Shown here: one piece after another, positions 11,585 through 23,939 of the stretch
How positions within the stretch are numbered: the stretch's first letter is position 1
Layout: the number at the start of each line of letters is the position of its first letter
Assembly (NCBI GenBank): GCA_003952965.2
Contig: CM025852.1
Coordinates: 27,073,815 to 27,137,814, forward strand
Source of the DNA: Morella rubra
Lineage: Eukaryota > Streptophyta > Magnoliopsida > Fagales > Myricaceae
Direction: 5' to 3'
DNA length: 64,000 nucleotides
The notes under the pieces: generated by a model
Told to the model about the DNA's origin: nothing
Database searches by the model: none
What the model saw: only the letters and a program-made list of their open reading frames with translations
Translations under genes and position numbers: made by a program

Positions 11585-12339
11585 TGGTTAGTTTAGAAGA
11601 TTTACATCTATTGTAAAAGTCCAATCAAAATGAGTTCTTGATATAGCAGTAATATCGTATCAAATCTTAAAGATTTATCTCTAATTCTGCCCGTATGAGG
11701 TAACTTCTATCAAGCCTCTCATAGGGTGGTTTATAGTCACTCCATGAAGGTGCATTGGATGACCCATCCCTTACCACAGGAAGGTTTACCTCCAAAACAG
11801 ATCAGATGATGTAGATTTCTTTTAAAAGAAAGCAAAGTCCTTAAAGATAAGTTAAATCAAAGAAAACTAATCTCTCACGTACTATTCAAATACAATTTTT
11901 ATTTTCTCTTTCATTTTCATTTAAGCATGGGCTGAGCTGGGCATTACATGAACTTTGAAATAATAGAGTTCTAAAATAATACAACAATAACGACAAAGTG
12001 ATAAACATCACCGCCCCTTTATTCTCAACGGGGTAAGGTAGTGACCAAAAACATAGAATTATCAAATGGATCAAATAATCTGTAATTTATGCAGAAAAAA
12101 AATTGTTAGGATCCTGATCCTTATCAAATTAACATTTAAAATTGCCGAGCAGTTAAGTTGTCCCTGTCCTCGAGGGCAAATAAAGGAAGCGATTTAGGAG
12201 TAAAAGTTTGACTCCAAAGCCACTGAGCTCAAGGCTTTGAACAGTGGATCGAAATTATTTGGGGGGAAACGACAGAGAAAGCTTGAGTTCGTGGACTTCC
12301 AAGTTATACCAAGTCTTCCACTTCTTCTACGTCGTAAGT
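11585..12339 (+). repeat. Segmental duplication block B (source copy)
   Basis: This block matches 29104-29795 plus about 28125-28360 on the minus strand. Anchors are CTTAAAGATTTATCTCTAAT, AGGTTTACCTCCAAAACA, CCTCGAGGGCAAA and GGACTTCCAAGTTATACCA. The site AAAAGTTTG at 12202-12210 is single here. In the other copy it is split and duplicated around a foldback element, so this copy is the empty site. No gene function was recognised inside it. Confidence 0.85.
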
Positions 12340-12352
12340 AGCAGAGCTGTTT

Positions 12353-12861
12353 TTTTTTTATTATTATTTTTTTCTAAGTAAACAAGCTACCAGATTAACC
12401 ACCAACAAAGTCAGAGTCCAAAATAAAGGCAGGGACAGAATGTAAACTACGATACCCAAAAACACCAGGGAGTTAATTAGCCCATTTAGCAAGACAATAT
12501 GCACCAGCTTCTTTCGACGAGGCGGAATCCAACTAAGGGAATGCTCAATGTGGTTTTGGAAAAAATCTTGGATAGAAGAAATCCAATCTTCCGCCTGCCA
12601 ACCAATCCGAGCAGACTGATCAAAGACATCTTGAACCAGGACATTACAATTAGATTCAAAATGGATCCGAGGAAGGGGTTGATCAAGAGCAATGTGAACA
12701 GCCGCTGATTGAGAGAGCAGCAGTCTCACCAAGTAGAGGAATTTGTGAAGGGATACGCTCCGTGTACGCAGTGTAGTACAGAGTGAGCCTTTGTGGTTGC
12801 GAAACACAACCGTCAAGATCGAGTGAGTAGACCTCAAGCTGCATTTAAATGACCACACATA
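12353..12861 (-). mobile_element. 5'-truncated LINE, RNase H end, minus strand
   Basis: An open frame on the minus strand (12858 to 12364) resembles the RNase H-like domain (RVT_3 type) that closes plant LINE reverse transcriptases: VVFRNHKGSL, then LDQPLPRIHFESNCNVLVQD, then HSLSWIPPRRKKLVHI, equivalent to the WIPR..N..AH ending. The catalytic pattern is incomplete and the ending is frameshifted. A T run at 12350-12372 on the plus strand is the poly(A) tail. The phrase AGCAGAGCTGTTT occurs on both sides (12340-12352 and 12862-12874), a target duplication of about 13 bp. It is a dead, 5'-truncated insertion next to duplication block B. Confidence 0.75.
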
Positions 12862-12874
12862 AGCAGAGCTGTTT

Positions 12875-13034
12875 AGTACTTTAGTTTGATTCCATAAATT
12901 GTTTCCATAATGTCCTTTAGTGGCTAGGTGATAGGGATGTGGTTTTGAAAATTGATCGTAAAGGTATCTGAGTTTAGAGTTTTCTTTGTTATATAAGTAT
13001 TTCTCTTAAAATTTCATTCTTAAAGTTGATGGTT
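12875..13034. other. Short spacer
   Basis: Ordinary AT-rich spacer between the LINE and the next MITE; nothing recognised. Confidence 0.3.
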
Positions 13035-13242
13035 TACTCGTCAGCACAAATTATGAGTCACCCAAATTTAAAATCATGTGAGTTATAATTTTTTTAAGTT
13101 TTTTTTTTGTTGTTTTTTAAAACAATTAAAACAATTTCGAGTATTTTATTTTTAAAAAACAAAAATTAGGAAAAAAATTTAAAAATTATAAATCACATGA
13201 TTTTTGTTTTTGGTGAGTCAACTTTTGATAAGAACTGACAAG
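13035..13242. mobile_element. Hairpin MITE
   Basis: The left arm (ACTCGTCAGCACAAATTATG then AGTCACCCAAATTTAAAATC) is the inverted complement, with mismatches, of the right arm (AAATCACATGATTTTTG, GGTGAGTCAACTTTTGATAA then GAACTGACAAG). The arms of about 90 bp leave almost no loop. No coding sequence; the superfamily is not clear. Confidence 0.7.
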
Positions 13243-14208
13243 CGAATTGTTAACTTTATAGATATAGAAGCTTAAGAAAAAGACTTGTTTGATAAAATAT
13301 GGAAACTCAAGGATCTTTATTATCAATTTGAAAACCGAAGGCCTATTTATTAAATGGGTCAAAATTCAGGGATCAAATAAGTACATAACCCCAAAAAAGA
13401 AAAACTCAAGACCTTGTAAGGATGTTTAATTCAAGGAAAATTGCGTCTCTGCTCATCATCATTCAAGCATATATAGCCTAATATAGGATTATAAGGAAAA
13501 TTAGATGAACTCACCCAGTGCATACTCTTCAAACAATAGAAAATAACAAAGTAATAAAGATTCCCCATCCCTTTATTTTCATCTAACTGTTATTGCTAAG
13601 TAAAAACTGCAATTAATATTATCAATTACCAACTACTAACGATGTGATATTTTTCTGTTTTGTACGACGAGAAACTCTCAGTGCGACAATTCTATCGGAG
13701 TGAGTCCACCTAATACATACGTAAATGTTCAGAAAGTTAAAGCGGTTGTATACAGCCCAGAGCTTCTACTTAAATAACAAACATATTGTTACTTTTTATA
13801 CATATAAAACAAAACTGCCCATGGCAATGAATGATGAATATATATAGTAATAGACATATTTTAAAAATTGAGGAAACATCACGGTAAGCCTCCTCATATC
13901 TGTAGGCAAAAATTAATTAGCTACCTTCAAGTTTTAATTTGTTTGATTACGCTTCTGAAGTTAAAAAGAATCATCAATTATCGTCAGCATTCGATTTAGG
14001 TATTAAATTAGAAGGAAAACAATGTAGATTGAATGAAATTCCAAAAATAAAATTTTAAAAAAAAAAAAAAAAAAAAAAATATAATTTTATATTTTAATTT
14101 AGAAAATATAACTTTTTATTTACATATAATTTTTTTTTTTACTTTTTATTTGAATTTTTCAATGTTTTTAATAATTTTATTTTGGAGAGACATTTTGATC
14201 ATTTGTTA
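13243..14208. other. AT-rich intergenic stretch, no gene seen
   Basis: It holds homopolymer tracts (poly-A at about 14053-14078, T runs after it) and no open frame of note. It borders the left end of CACTA element E1. Confidence 0.4.
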
Positions 14209-14339
14209 TGTTCACTACAAGAAAATATATCTTGGGTGACAAATTTTTGTGTGTCAAACCAAATTTTGTCATCTAAAAATGACCTTCCCTGAAAAAACCT
14301 ACATTTTGTTACTCAAAATGATTCAGGATTGCCATTTTC

Positions 14340-15260
14340 GTCTGGACAAGTCCAAAAACCGTTCGGACGCTTTTGTGGGAGACATAATACGAGTCATTGC
14401 CAATGTGTGACGATTAACATAGTAATGATTCTGAAAGTCACCAATTAGTGATGCATTCATAATCGTCATGCAAACTTCAAATTCATTCGGACGCTCACAT
14501 TTATGTCCCAACGGCAAAATGAATATTCGCATAGTTTACACGCGATAAATGTCCGGATGCACGCAGGACGTCCGCACATAAAGGAAAGTTTCTTCAGTGA
14601 ATCATATGGTTTCATGTTGCACAATCTTGACACGTAAAGTCAAAACTGTCCGGACACTTGTAGTTTCTAGAAGATTTTCGAAATCGTTTGAGATTTAAAA
14701 TTTAATGCGATTGAATTTGATTGGGCCACATGTAAATTTAATTGTTGAAAGTTGTCCGTACAATCAAAACTGGCGTTTGGATGCTGTAGATGGATCTTAA
14801 AAATAAATAGACTTGTCAAAATCAAATTCTTTTGCCTTTCTATTTGATTTTCTCTCAACATTTTTTCTCCAACTTCATCAATTTTTTCGATATTTCGAGA
14901 TCTACATTCACAAGCTTAGGTAATACTTTCATTGTGCTATTTCTATTTTGATTTTCATGTATTTCGATTGTTTTTTGGGTGGGGAGAGCACAATTATGGA
15001 TGAGTTAATTCGGTGTTCTTTCCAGTTCTGCCTGGATGGTTAGTGTACCGTGAAAACGGATTTATATAATAATATTGTCGTCATTTATTTTGTTCGCACC
15101 ACTTTAGTATAGCATGCGAACATTAATGCGTGTTTTTCTTTAAAATGTTGTGTTTTGATCTCCGTTCAGACAAAGTGATTCTTCATTCAGACTAACAATA
15201 ACTAGAATCATCGCCGTTTGTTTCCCGTCTAGATGGTTTGTGCTCACGTTCGGACGGTTT
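14340..15260. repeat. E1 left subterminal GTCCGGAC-like repeats
   Basis: Scattered copies of CGTTCGGACG, ATTCGGACGCT, GTCCGGATGC, TGTCCGGACA and TTCGGACGGT occur about every 40-150 bp. They lie just inside the left end, where CACTA elements usually keep transposase-binding repeats, and are distinct from the GATCGATC arrays further in. The same motif recurs in the E1-related fragment at 31262-32620. Confidence 0.6.
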
Positions 15261-15435
15261 TTGTTAGGTTGGTCATAGATAGATCCAAGAAGAGTATCAC
15301 TCAAGGGGCACAGATAAAGCGACTAGCTTGAACAGATGTTATGATAGTAAAGTTGAAAAAGAGTATCTAGACAATGGTCGAGCCGACACAGATGTTGTAC
15401 ATGGATATTAGTTCCCGCTTGACCACTCTAGAAAA

Positions 15436-15910
15436 TAATTAATCGATCGGTATACATTTGAGATGATCGAACGGTATGTATTAACGATCGATCGGTTATG
15501 TATTGGTGATTGATCGACACATTTAAACGATCGCACGGTAAGAAATAGACGATCGATCATTTCAGTAACGACGATCGGACGCTTTATATAAGCGATCGAT
15601 CACTTTAGTATCATAATCGATCGTTTTGCCATGGCCGATCGGTCATTTAATTCAGCGATGGAACGTTGATTTAGTAAATGATCGATCGGTAATATTTGAC
15701 GATCGATTGGTTGAGTTAGAGGATCGATCGTCTATTTCTACACCGATCGGTCGCTTATAGTACCGACAGATCGCTTGCACATAGACGATTGATGTTTATT
15801 TTACTGATCGATCAGTAATTTTGTCGTTTTAATATTAGCGATCGAACAGTTGTATTGACGATCGATCGGTTGAACAACAACCGATCGATCGCTGAATATG
15901 CCAATCGAAT
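15436..15910. repeat. GATCGATC palindrome array 1 of E1
   Basis: About 18 exact or near copies of CGATCGATCG, many extended to ACGATCGATCGGT, are spaced some 20-40 bp apart by unrelated AT-rich sequence. The array sits between the left subterminal repeats and the 3' end of ORF2. Confidence 0.9.
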
Positions 15911-16079
15911 GGTGGTAACAGAATCGTTTTTTTTAAAAACAATAATAATAGAAAATATTATATAACACGTACATTTTATAATAACAATACAATACTCACA
16001 TTAATAAACATCAATAATAACATATAGTGATCCATAATTAAATCGAAAATAATATCGTAATAATACATAATTAAAAAGT

Positions 16080-17663
16080 TATTACAATATACATGCATCT
16101 ACCTTTTGAACCCCCAAACTGGCTGAATAGTCGCTTTGACATGTCGCTCATTTTCTTCTCCATTACAGAGGACATTTTCTTCTCCAGTTCCTTCGATATT
16201 TCTGCCGTAAGCGCTCTTGCTCCTTTTGCATGCGCTCTTGTTCCTTTTGCATGTGCTCCACTCGCATGCGCTCTTGCTCCCTTTTCATGCGCTCCTCCTG
16301 CTCCAACCGGATGCGCTCCTGCTCCACCCGCTGCTCCTCACGGTGGTCCCTCAGTGTGGCCTCCATCTCAGCTTGCTTCTTCGCAAATTCTTGCAAGTCT
16401 TTTTCTCTAGCAGCTCTCATCGCTTCTATCTCATCCCTTGCCTTTCTAGCTGGTGCTGTAGATCAGAAGACTGTGTAGTTAAAGTTGATGAAGGTGGAGG
16501 CTTAACCGCCGTCCTAATCCCCAAACATATCCCGACTTCAATTTCGGTGTAAGTCTTCCCTTCTAAATCACACTGGCGCTGGAAGGCATCCATCCGTTCC
16601 TGAAAAATGACAATAATTACAGAAACATTAAAGTAGATAAACTATACATAAATTACATAAAGTAGATTAAAATGAAAGCGACTTACATAAATTTCTCTCG
16701 CTCCTTCCAAGGTCCAAACGCATCTTTGTTTGTATAATTCTTTTTATACAGCTCTGCAGGATTGATTTCGCCGCTTTCTTGATTTTTCTACATGACAATA
16801 GCATAAAGTTATTGACAAACAATATCAATAAAGTCTAAGATTTAGTATTTAACTTACCATGCAAGCTCGTGCGCTGGAACGAGCGCGAACCAGCAGCGTG
16901 GTTCACAGTCAACTTTGATCTATTCTTCTTATTTTGCTCGCTTCGTTTCTGCGATATTTTAAGTAATTAAATATTAAAATAATGTAATATTTAAGCAACG
17001 AGTTTTTGTAATCATGTACCATAAATGTTTCGCTAGTGAACAGATCGCATAACTCCTTCCACTGTTCTTCCGTGGTATCAGGGTGCGGCTTCAGCAATGC
17101 TGCCTCTTTACTAGGGAACTTCTTGAAATACGCATGCATCGGTTGCGGTGCGTTCGACGTGCCGTCATCATAGTCTCGACCACCGTCCTCACGTCCTCCT
17201 GATGGGTGTGGTCCTGCATAAGTACCAAAACATACAATATTTACAATGATAAACGAAATGTTTAACCAAAAATTCTATTTTTACGAGTTTAATCATACCA
17301 ACACCGATCCATAATGTACTCCTTCACTTCTGTAGGAACATCAGCCCACTTGTTAATGAGATCGGAATCAGCCCTCGGACCAACATTCCAATCTTCGTCG
17401 ATAAGGTGGCAGCAGTGGAAGACACTCCTCCACACTCTCCCTTTGAGATATGCACCGATAGTTTCCCAGACCGGAACCAGACCCAAGACTCTTCTCCAAA
17501 CTGACCCCACGTGTCCTACCTCGCCCGCGCTTAGAAGTAGATGTCGCTACATAAAATAAAATTAACAAAGTTAGTCGATCGTTTAACTTAAAAAATTGAA
17601 ATATAACTTAGAATAATTTCTTACATGCACAACTACTAGGACAAGCTGGCGTGCCTTGACTCA
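16080..17663 (-). pseudogene. E1 ORF2, Ptta/En/Spm (Transposase_24-like) protein
   Basis: Minus-strand gene beginning near ATG 17663 (MSQGTPACPS). Its pieces match the plant 'Ptta/En/Spm transposon protein' family (PF03004 type), which probably supplies a DNA-binding partner of TNP2. In order: a basic N-terminus, a conserved block with DWNVGPRADSDLINKWADVP and EVKEYIMDRCW, the stretch KPHPDTTEEQWKELCDLFTS, then KKNRSKLTVNHAAGSRSFQR (the AGS+SF signature of this family) and TYTEIEVGICLG. A very charged coiled coil (EQERIRLEQEERMKREQERM) closes it. AT-rich introns with GT-AG borders separate the blocks. The coiled coil changes frame near 16210, where the text continues as SVMEKKMSDMSKRLFSQFGG, so the copy is broken. 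E2 carries its counterpart at 42597-44156. Confidence 0.7.
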
Positions 17664-17909
17664 TGGCTTCATTCGCTCTCGGAGAAGGAGTGCTGGAGTA
17701 GGACTCTGGATCAAACTCAAACTGTGCGGAGTAACTGCATTATGCAACTGTCCAGAAGTAACTGAAGGAAATTCTTGTCCACGCTTCATTTCACCGTACA
17801 AGCTGTGACATAACAAAAGAAACGATAAAGATGTGGTAAAAGAGACAATAACAGTAAAAAAAGTTCAGCAAACATCAACATTACAAAAAAATATACTTGA
17901 AAGAAATTA

Positions 17910-20900
17910 TTAATCAGAATCCGATTCTTGCACGTTATCGCCAATTCATCCTCCGTAGAGTCGCTATCACTTTCGAATGAATCTTCGTCCCCACTTTCTT
18001 CAATATTTTCTTCAATTTCCGCTTCATCCCCCTTTGAAACATCATTACTATCTATACGTCTTTTCTTCCTCCGATCAATTGCATCAGAAGCTTGGATAAC
18101 ATTTGGCGCAACGTCATCCCTCCATAACGGATTAAGGTTAAACTTCAGAAGTCTATAAACAAGTCAATGGCATCGTCCTCCTGGCTGCTCCCGATTCAAC
18201 ATTTACATCAACTTCACCATCCGGATCCAGGCCGGGAATGTCATATGCATTTCTACACGACAACTTCTGCACGACTCGCCACGTAGGTCCATGCAGATTA
18301 TCAACTAGATAAAACACTTGACTTGCTTGACTTGCTTGATTTGCAAAACAAATGGATCTTCTAAGTACCACAGTCGGGAAGTGTTTATGCTCTTAAAGTT
18401 TTCGTCTATACGAATTCCACGGTGATCTCCGACGTCCCACCAATCACACTTAAACAAATATACTGTATTTCCCGTAAGTATTGCATGGCATAAATGTCTA
18501 CAAGTCTCCCGTAAAATTCTATTGGATTTCCCTCATGTGATCCCGTACCATAATACCACTGTTCTGAGTTCTCCATCGTTCTTCCCGTTGTACTGTATGA
18601 TATCTACATCCGTTCACAACACATGCAGAATAACGCATCACTCGTGTATCAGGCCCACGTGCCAATGAATACAATTCATCGACTGATGTACATGGATTTT
18701 GAGAACGTAATGTTTGAACCTACAACAATATATTAGGTCATTAAAAACATAAAGACAATATTAATTTGAATTCTTTGTCAATAACACTTACTCGCCCTAA
18801 GAACCAATCCGGAAATTGTTCCTCATGCGTACGAGAAATGTCACCAACTCCTTGGGCGCGAAGTTTGTCCATGTGTTCACTGTAACGATAAGGTTAATCA
18901 ACGACTGTATATTATAAAAAACCTATGAAATTTTATTTTACTTACTCTAAGTAGTTGCTGATGCCTTTGCAATTGTTCAGCACAAACCACCGAGCTTTCT
19001 TGAACTCTGTTCGGTCTATGTCATGTCCTTTTGCAGCCCCTATCAATCTAATTCTCTGAGTGAACACATCCAATGACCTTTCTGGTACCTCCATTTCGCC
19101 GTCAGAATCGTAGTTTCGATCTCTGCGATTAAACACTGTTTCGACCCCTCGGAGGTACTGGGAACAAAATGTCGAACACTCATTCTCAATATACGCTTCT
19201 GCAATCGACCCTTCGGGACGCGACTTATTTTTCACATATCGTTTCGAGACACCCATCAACCGTTCAACTGGATACATCCATCTGTACTGTACGGTCCTGC
19301 AAGCATTGCTTTGCGCGGTAAGTGGACGCCAAATGCATCATACTGTAAAAAAAGTGGGTGGAAAAATCATTTCCAACTTGCATAAAATTATCCTGATATC
19401 TTCTGACATCCTCTGCAATACAGAAATCTTCAACGTACGTGAACACAACTCTCGAAAAAACAAACATAATTCGTCACTGCGGCCAACAACCCTCGGATCA
19501 TCACTGGAAGAACCCTCTGCAAGAACACATGACAATCATGACTTTTCATTCCAGACACTTTCAACTCATCTAGATTCACACAACGTGAAATCTCAGCAGC
19601 ATAACCATCGGGAACCTCACGTCTTTTAACCACTCACATGCCCTCCTTCGCTCTTCCGAGTTAAAGTATACGCCGCTTGAGGCATCAATTCAACCCGACC
19701 GTCATACACCAAGTGCAAGTCTTTTTTAACCCCATTTCAGCTAAATCTTTACGTGCACCGCTGAATCTCTGGTCTTGAACTCGATATTCATCACCGTCCC
19801 GATCACGTTGTCACATATGTTCTTCTCGATGTGCATCACGTCCAAGTTATGCCGTAACCCTAACGTACTCCAATACGGCAGTTGGAAAAAAAATGCTTTT
19901 CTTCGTCCAATTCAAACGTTCCGACGATTGTTTTTTCTTTTCCCTATTCTTCCCTGACGCTTTACCAAAGATAGTCTCTCCGACATGCGTCAATTGTTCC
20001 AATATGTCCTCACCAGTTAACTCCCCAGGCGGAAGTCCATGTTCTTCTTTTCCATCAAACGTATCCACATCATATCTCCATGCATGCCCCGGTGTCAAGT
20101 ATCTCCTATGACCCATATAACACATTCTTCTCCGTGCTTCAACCACTTATAGTCAGTGTCTAAATTACACGTTGGACATGCCAACTTCCCTTTGGTACTC
20201 CATCCAGATAAATTGGCATATGCTGGGAAATCATTTATGGTCCACATCAAAGCTGCATGCATCTTAAATGTCGTCCCATCTGAAGCGTCATGTGTCTCAA
20301 CTCCATCTTCCCATAGTTGTTTTAACTCGTCCACTAAGGTTGAAGATATACATCTATATCATTTTCCGGTGACTTGCGACCCGGGATCAAAAGAGTCATC
20401 AGTGAAAATGGGACCTTCATACACCTCCATGGGGGTAAATTATATGGAAACACAAATACTGGCCAAATACTGTACGCATTGCTCATGTTTCCGAACGGAT
20501 TGAACCCGTCCGAAGCAAGACCAAGGCGGACGTTGCGGGCATCTTGAGCAAACCAACTATGATCCTTATCAAAATTCTTCCAAACCAATGAATCTGCAGG
20601 ATGCCTCATACTCTCCCCATCGTCGACCCGTTTCTCCTTATGCCATCTCATGTCATGAGCTACATCTTTTGTGGTAAATAAACGTTTAAGTCTAGGGATC
20701 AAAGGGAAGTGACGCAACACTTTCCTGGGAATTCGATTGCGCAAGTCATCTTCGAATTTCCACCGAGACACCCCACATACCGGACATCTGTCTAACTCAC
20801 TGTTTTCCTTCCAAAAAAGCACACAATCATTCTGACATGCATGGATCTTATCATAACTAAACCCAAGACCCTTTCGCAATTGTTTCGCCTCGTAATACGA

Positions 20901-21512
20901 TTTTGGTAAACGTCTCTCCCTCGGGCAACGCCTCCTTCATTAACTGTAACACCATATCAAATGCCTTAATCGACAGCTTATTCTCCGACTTCACATGCAA
21001 CAATCGGACTGTAAATGACAACTTACTAAACTTGGTACATCCAGGATACAATTTCGTTCTGCCTCTTCCCATAACTTATCAAATGGTGTTGAAGCCTTCG
21101 GTCCCGAAGTGGGGGTTTCCCTAATATAGGTTCTCCATTTCAACCCTGCGCCCCACCTTCTAACCCCGCACGAATATCGGTTAACATTTCCTCCATCCCA
21201 TCAGAGCTATCTCTCTCTAAATCCTCATCAATATGTGGTAAGCTCGCACCGGACTCTTGACTCAGATTTGAAGCAAGTTGAATACCCTCCCCATGAAATA
21301 CCCATAACATATAGCTCACATCAAACCCATTAATGTATATATGATCTTCCATTTTATCCAACAGTTGAAACACTACATTTCTACATTTCGACACGGACAT
21401 CTGATCTGACCCCAAGAGTCTACACAACAAGCAGCCATACGACAAACCCACGGACCCCCTCCGCATACTTTTCACCAAACCGATTTTTCTCGTAAACCCA
21501 ACTCTTATCCAT
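17910..21512 (-). pseudogene. E1 TNP2-type CACTA transposase
   Basis: This is the minus-strand transposase gene. ATG 21512 opens MDKSWVYEKNRFGEKYAEGV, the transposase-associated domain, which continues out of frame to SYMLWVFHGEG. Next comes the TNP2 core: LGFSYDKIHACQNDCVLFWK with CPVCG, then DMRWHKEKRVDDGESMRHPA, NVRLGLASDGFNPFGNMSNA, PGRKSPENDIDVYLQP, LWEDGVETHDAS, AALMWTINDFPAYANLSGWS and MCYMGHRRYL. These fit the RNase H-like transposase of CACTA elements. Further blocks at about 18950-19640 and 18160-18490 fit the DUF4218 and DUF4216 regions that usually follow (for example FCSQYLRGVETVFNRRDRNY, and FKCDWWDVGDH with VFYLVDN). The end reads VQESDSD with stop at 17910-17912. Several frame changes and stops break the reading. 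Product role: cutting and joining of element ends in the nucleus. Confidence 0.85.
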
Positions 21513-22103
21513 CGCCACCAATCTAAAACAATACACGACATTAAGTAACTCATAAACACCCAATCATTGAACGTGACATTTATGCCCAGCTGATAGGTCC
21601 TATCCCATTCAAGATTGTGCATGGAGTTGAACGTCAGTTCGACTTGCGTCCATCCATACCTGAAAAAAATTCGGCAGCATCTCCCCCAGTCCCCAAGTAC
21701 ACGCACTAGCGTTGGGGGCAAACGTCATCAACGATAGCTGTATGACGTCATACACCAATGCTAGTAGTATACCCAGAAGACAAAAGGTAGATGATACCGA
21801 ATTTCCTCCAAGACTGGACAGGACACAAGTACCGAACTCGTCCAACCACGAATACACAATCTCAAACTGTCCATATTTTGGACAATTCAAGGGTTATTAC
21901 GCGATAAACGAATATTCTTGAACGGGTCTAAACACGTTATATCCCAAAAATATAAAAACATAACAAACAAGTCAAAAACACTCCAATATTCATCCTCCAT
22001 GCTTCTCAAACTACATAATTTATTCCAGAACTCAAGCACTTCAATAATCAAACATGTAAATAAATATAAATGCTACACATCATTAATAATTTACAACCTG
22101 TGT

Positions 22104-22965
22104 GAAACACCGATCAATCGATAAACTGGCGATCGATCGGTATAAATAGACGACCGATCGTCAACAATATGACGATCGATCATCATATAACCATCTCGAA
22201 GATGATCGATCGTTTAAAACATAACGATCGATCGGCTATATACAATCAAACAAACGTTCGATCGTCACTTATGGCGATCGATCGTCAATTACCCATATCG
22301 ATAAAACCATGCAAACCCTCCCACACACTCAAATTCACGCCCAAAGTACTCCCAAATTATCCTCATTCAATACTCATTCCAATGTACATATTAAAAACAT
22401 CCTAATAAGCTCTAATCATCACAAATCATATCCACAATACCCACAAATACCCAAATCAAAATAATCATCAAATAACCAACCAAATCGTAATGTAAGTAGA
22501 GTATATTACCTCTTGCACGAAATCAACACCAAAACGAACTAAATCTCTACCAAAACCTCACAAATTTCGCCCAAAATTTTCAATATTCACTCGGTTAAAA
22601 AACCAATGAATTTGAGCTTGGGCTTTCTCTTAATCTATTGTAAACACTCTCTCAACTAAAAGGATGGTATTAGGCTAAATTTAAGAGGGAAATAGCTCCT
22701 TGCCGCAAGCCTTCGCTCTCTTCGTTGCCGTGGGTGTGTTTTTCACTTCACCCACGGCGTTAGAGCATTTTGGCATTTCAAGCACGATAAACACGATCGA
22801 TCGCCTTGTCAGCTTTAAAATTTCCGCTAAGTTTTTGAGACGATCGATCGCCACAATTATGACGATCGATCGTTTAACGAATTCAAAACGACGACGGATG
22901 ATGGCGATCGATCGTTAGTAATATACGATCGATCGGTTAAATACCGATCGATCATTATATCTAAT
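22104..22965. repeat. GATCGATC palindrome arrays 2-3 of E1
   Basis: Two clusters (22104-22300, about nine sites, and 22795-22965, about seven) of CGATCGATCG or one-base variants lie upstream of the TNP2 start. Unrelated AT-rich DNA lies between them. Confidence 0.9.
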
Positions 22966-23317
22966 TATTAAAAAACCAACTTTTAACCAGACAAATGACT
23001 TAATTATTAAAATTATTTTACTTAACATGTCATTTTAATACCTACTTTATACTAATAACTTATAATCATGTGTTAAATAAGTTTTATATCACTAGTTTAT
23101 GACATCTTAGTACATTGCTCATACTAACTCTTACAAATGTTTATTTGATTTAACATGTATAACTTGTACATGCTTTCCTAAATATTGCTAAAGTATATTT
23201 GATATGTTTTTATGTAATCTAAATATATCCTAACATACTTTGTTAATATATATATTTTGTCTTTTTAATTATTTAAGCACACATTATTCAATCACAATGT
23301 TTAATCACTAAGTTTAG

Positions 23318-23595
23318 ATACGATCGATCATCGAATATAACCGATCGATCGCTCTCTGAGTTTAAAACGGCAGCGTTCGGACCGATCGACCGCTTTATTG
23401 TAACGATCGATCGCTGCGTCTAATGAAAACGACGACGCATACTTACGATCGGATCGATCATTTCATTATAGACGATCGATCGCAACATTTTAATGATCGA
23501 TCGTTCAATTTAACGATCGATCGGTTAGAACCATCAAAACGACACCGTGCATAAACGATCGATCACCTAAAACACCGATCGATCGGTGATCTTAA
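23318..23595. repeat. GATCGATC palindrome array 4 of E1
   Basis: About fourteen sites occur in under 300 bp between TNP2 and ORF3, including ACCGATCGATCGGT, a perfect 14-bp palindrome at about 23575. CAAAACGAC... phrases recur between sites. Confidence 0.9.
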
Positions 23596-23939
23596 ACTTT
23601 AAAAAATTGACTTTTATTTAAAATCTTATATTACTTGTATGTACTTAAATTTTATTCAGATCGTATTTTATTTACTTGTTTAACTTTTCAATTTTTGTTA
23701 ATTTTGCCATCAAAATGTTATTTTGGTCAATTAACGTATCTAAGTGTGTGGAAAAAATTTACAAATTAAAAACACATAAGCTGTAATCAAAGTCACTACA
23801 TATCCACAAATAAACATTAATATCCCAAATACGTAAATAAAAACCCAAATCTAAATAAACACATATGTCTGAAACAAATAAATAAAAACATAAATCCAAC
23901 TGTATGTCCTAAATAGATAGTAAAAATATCATAAAAACA

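Noticed and set aside
19306..20503. Plus-strand frames within the TNP2 region
   Set aside because: They are complement shadows of the minus-strand transposase, whose motifs are unambiguous.
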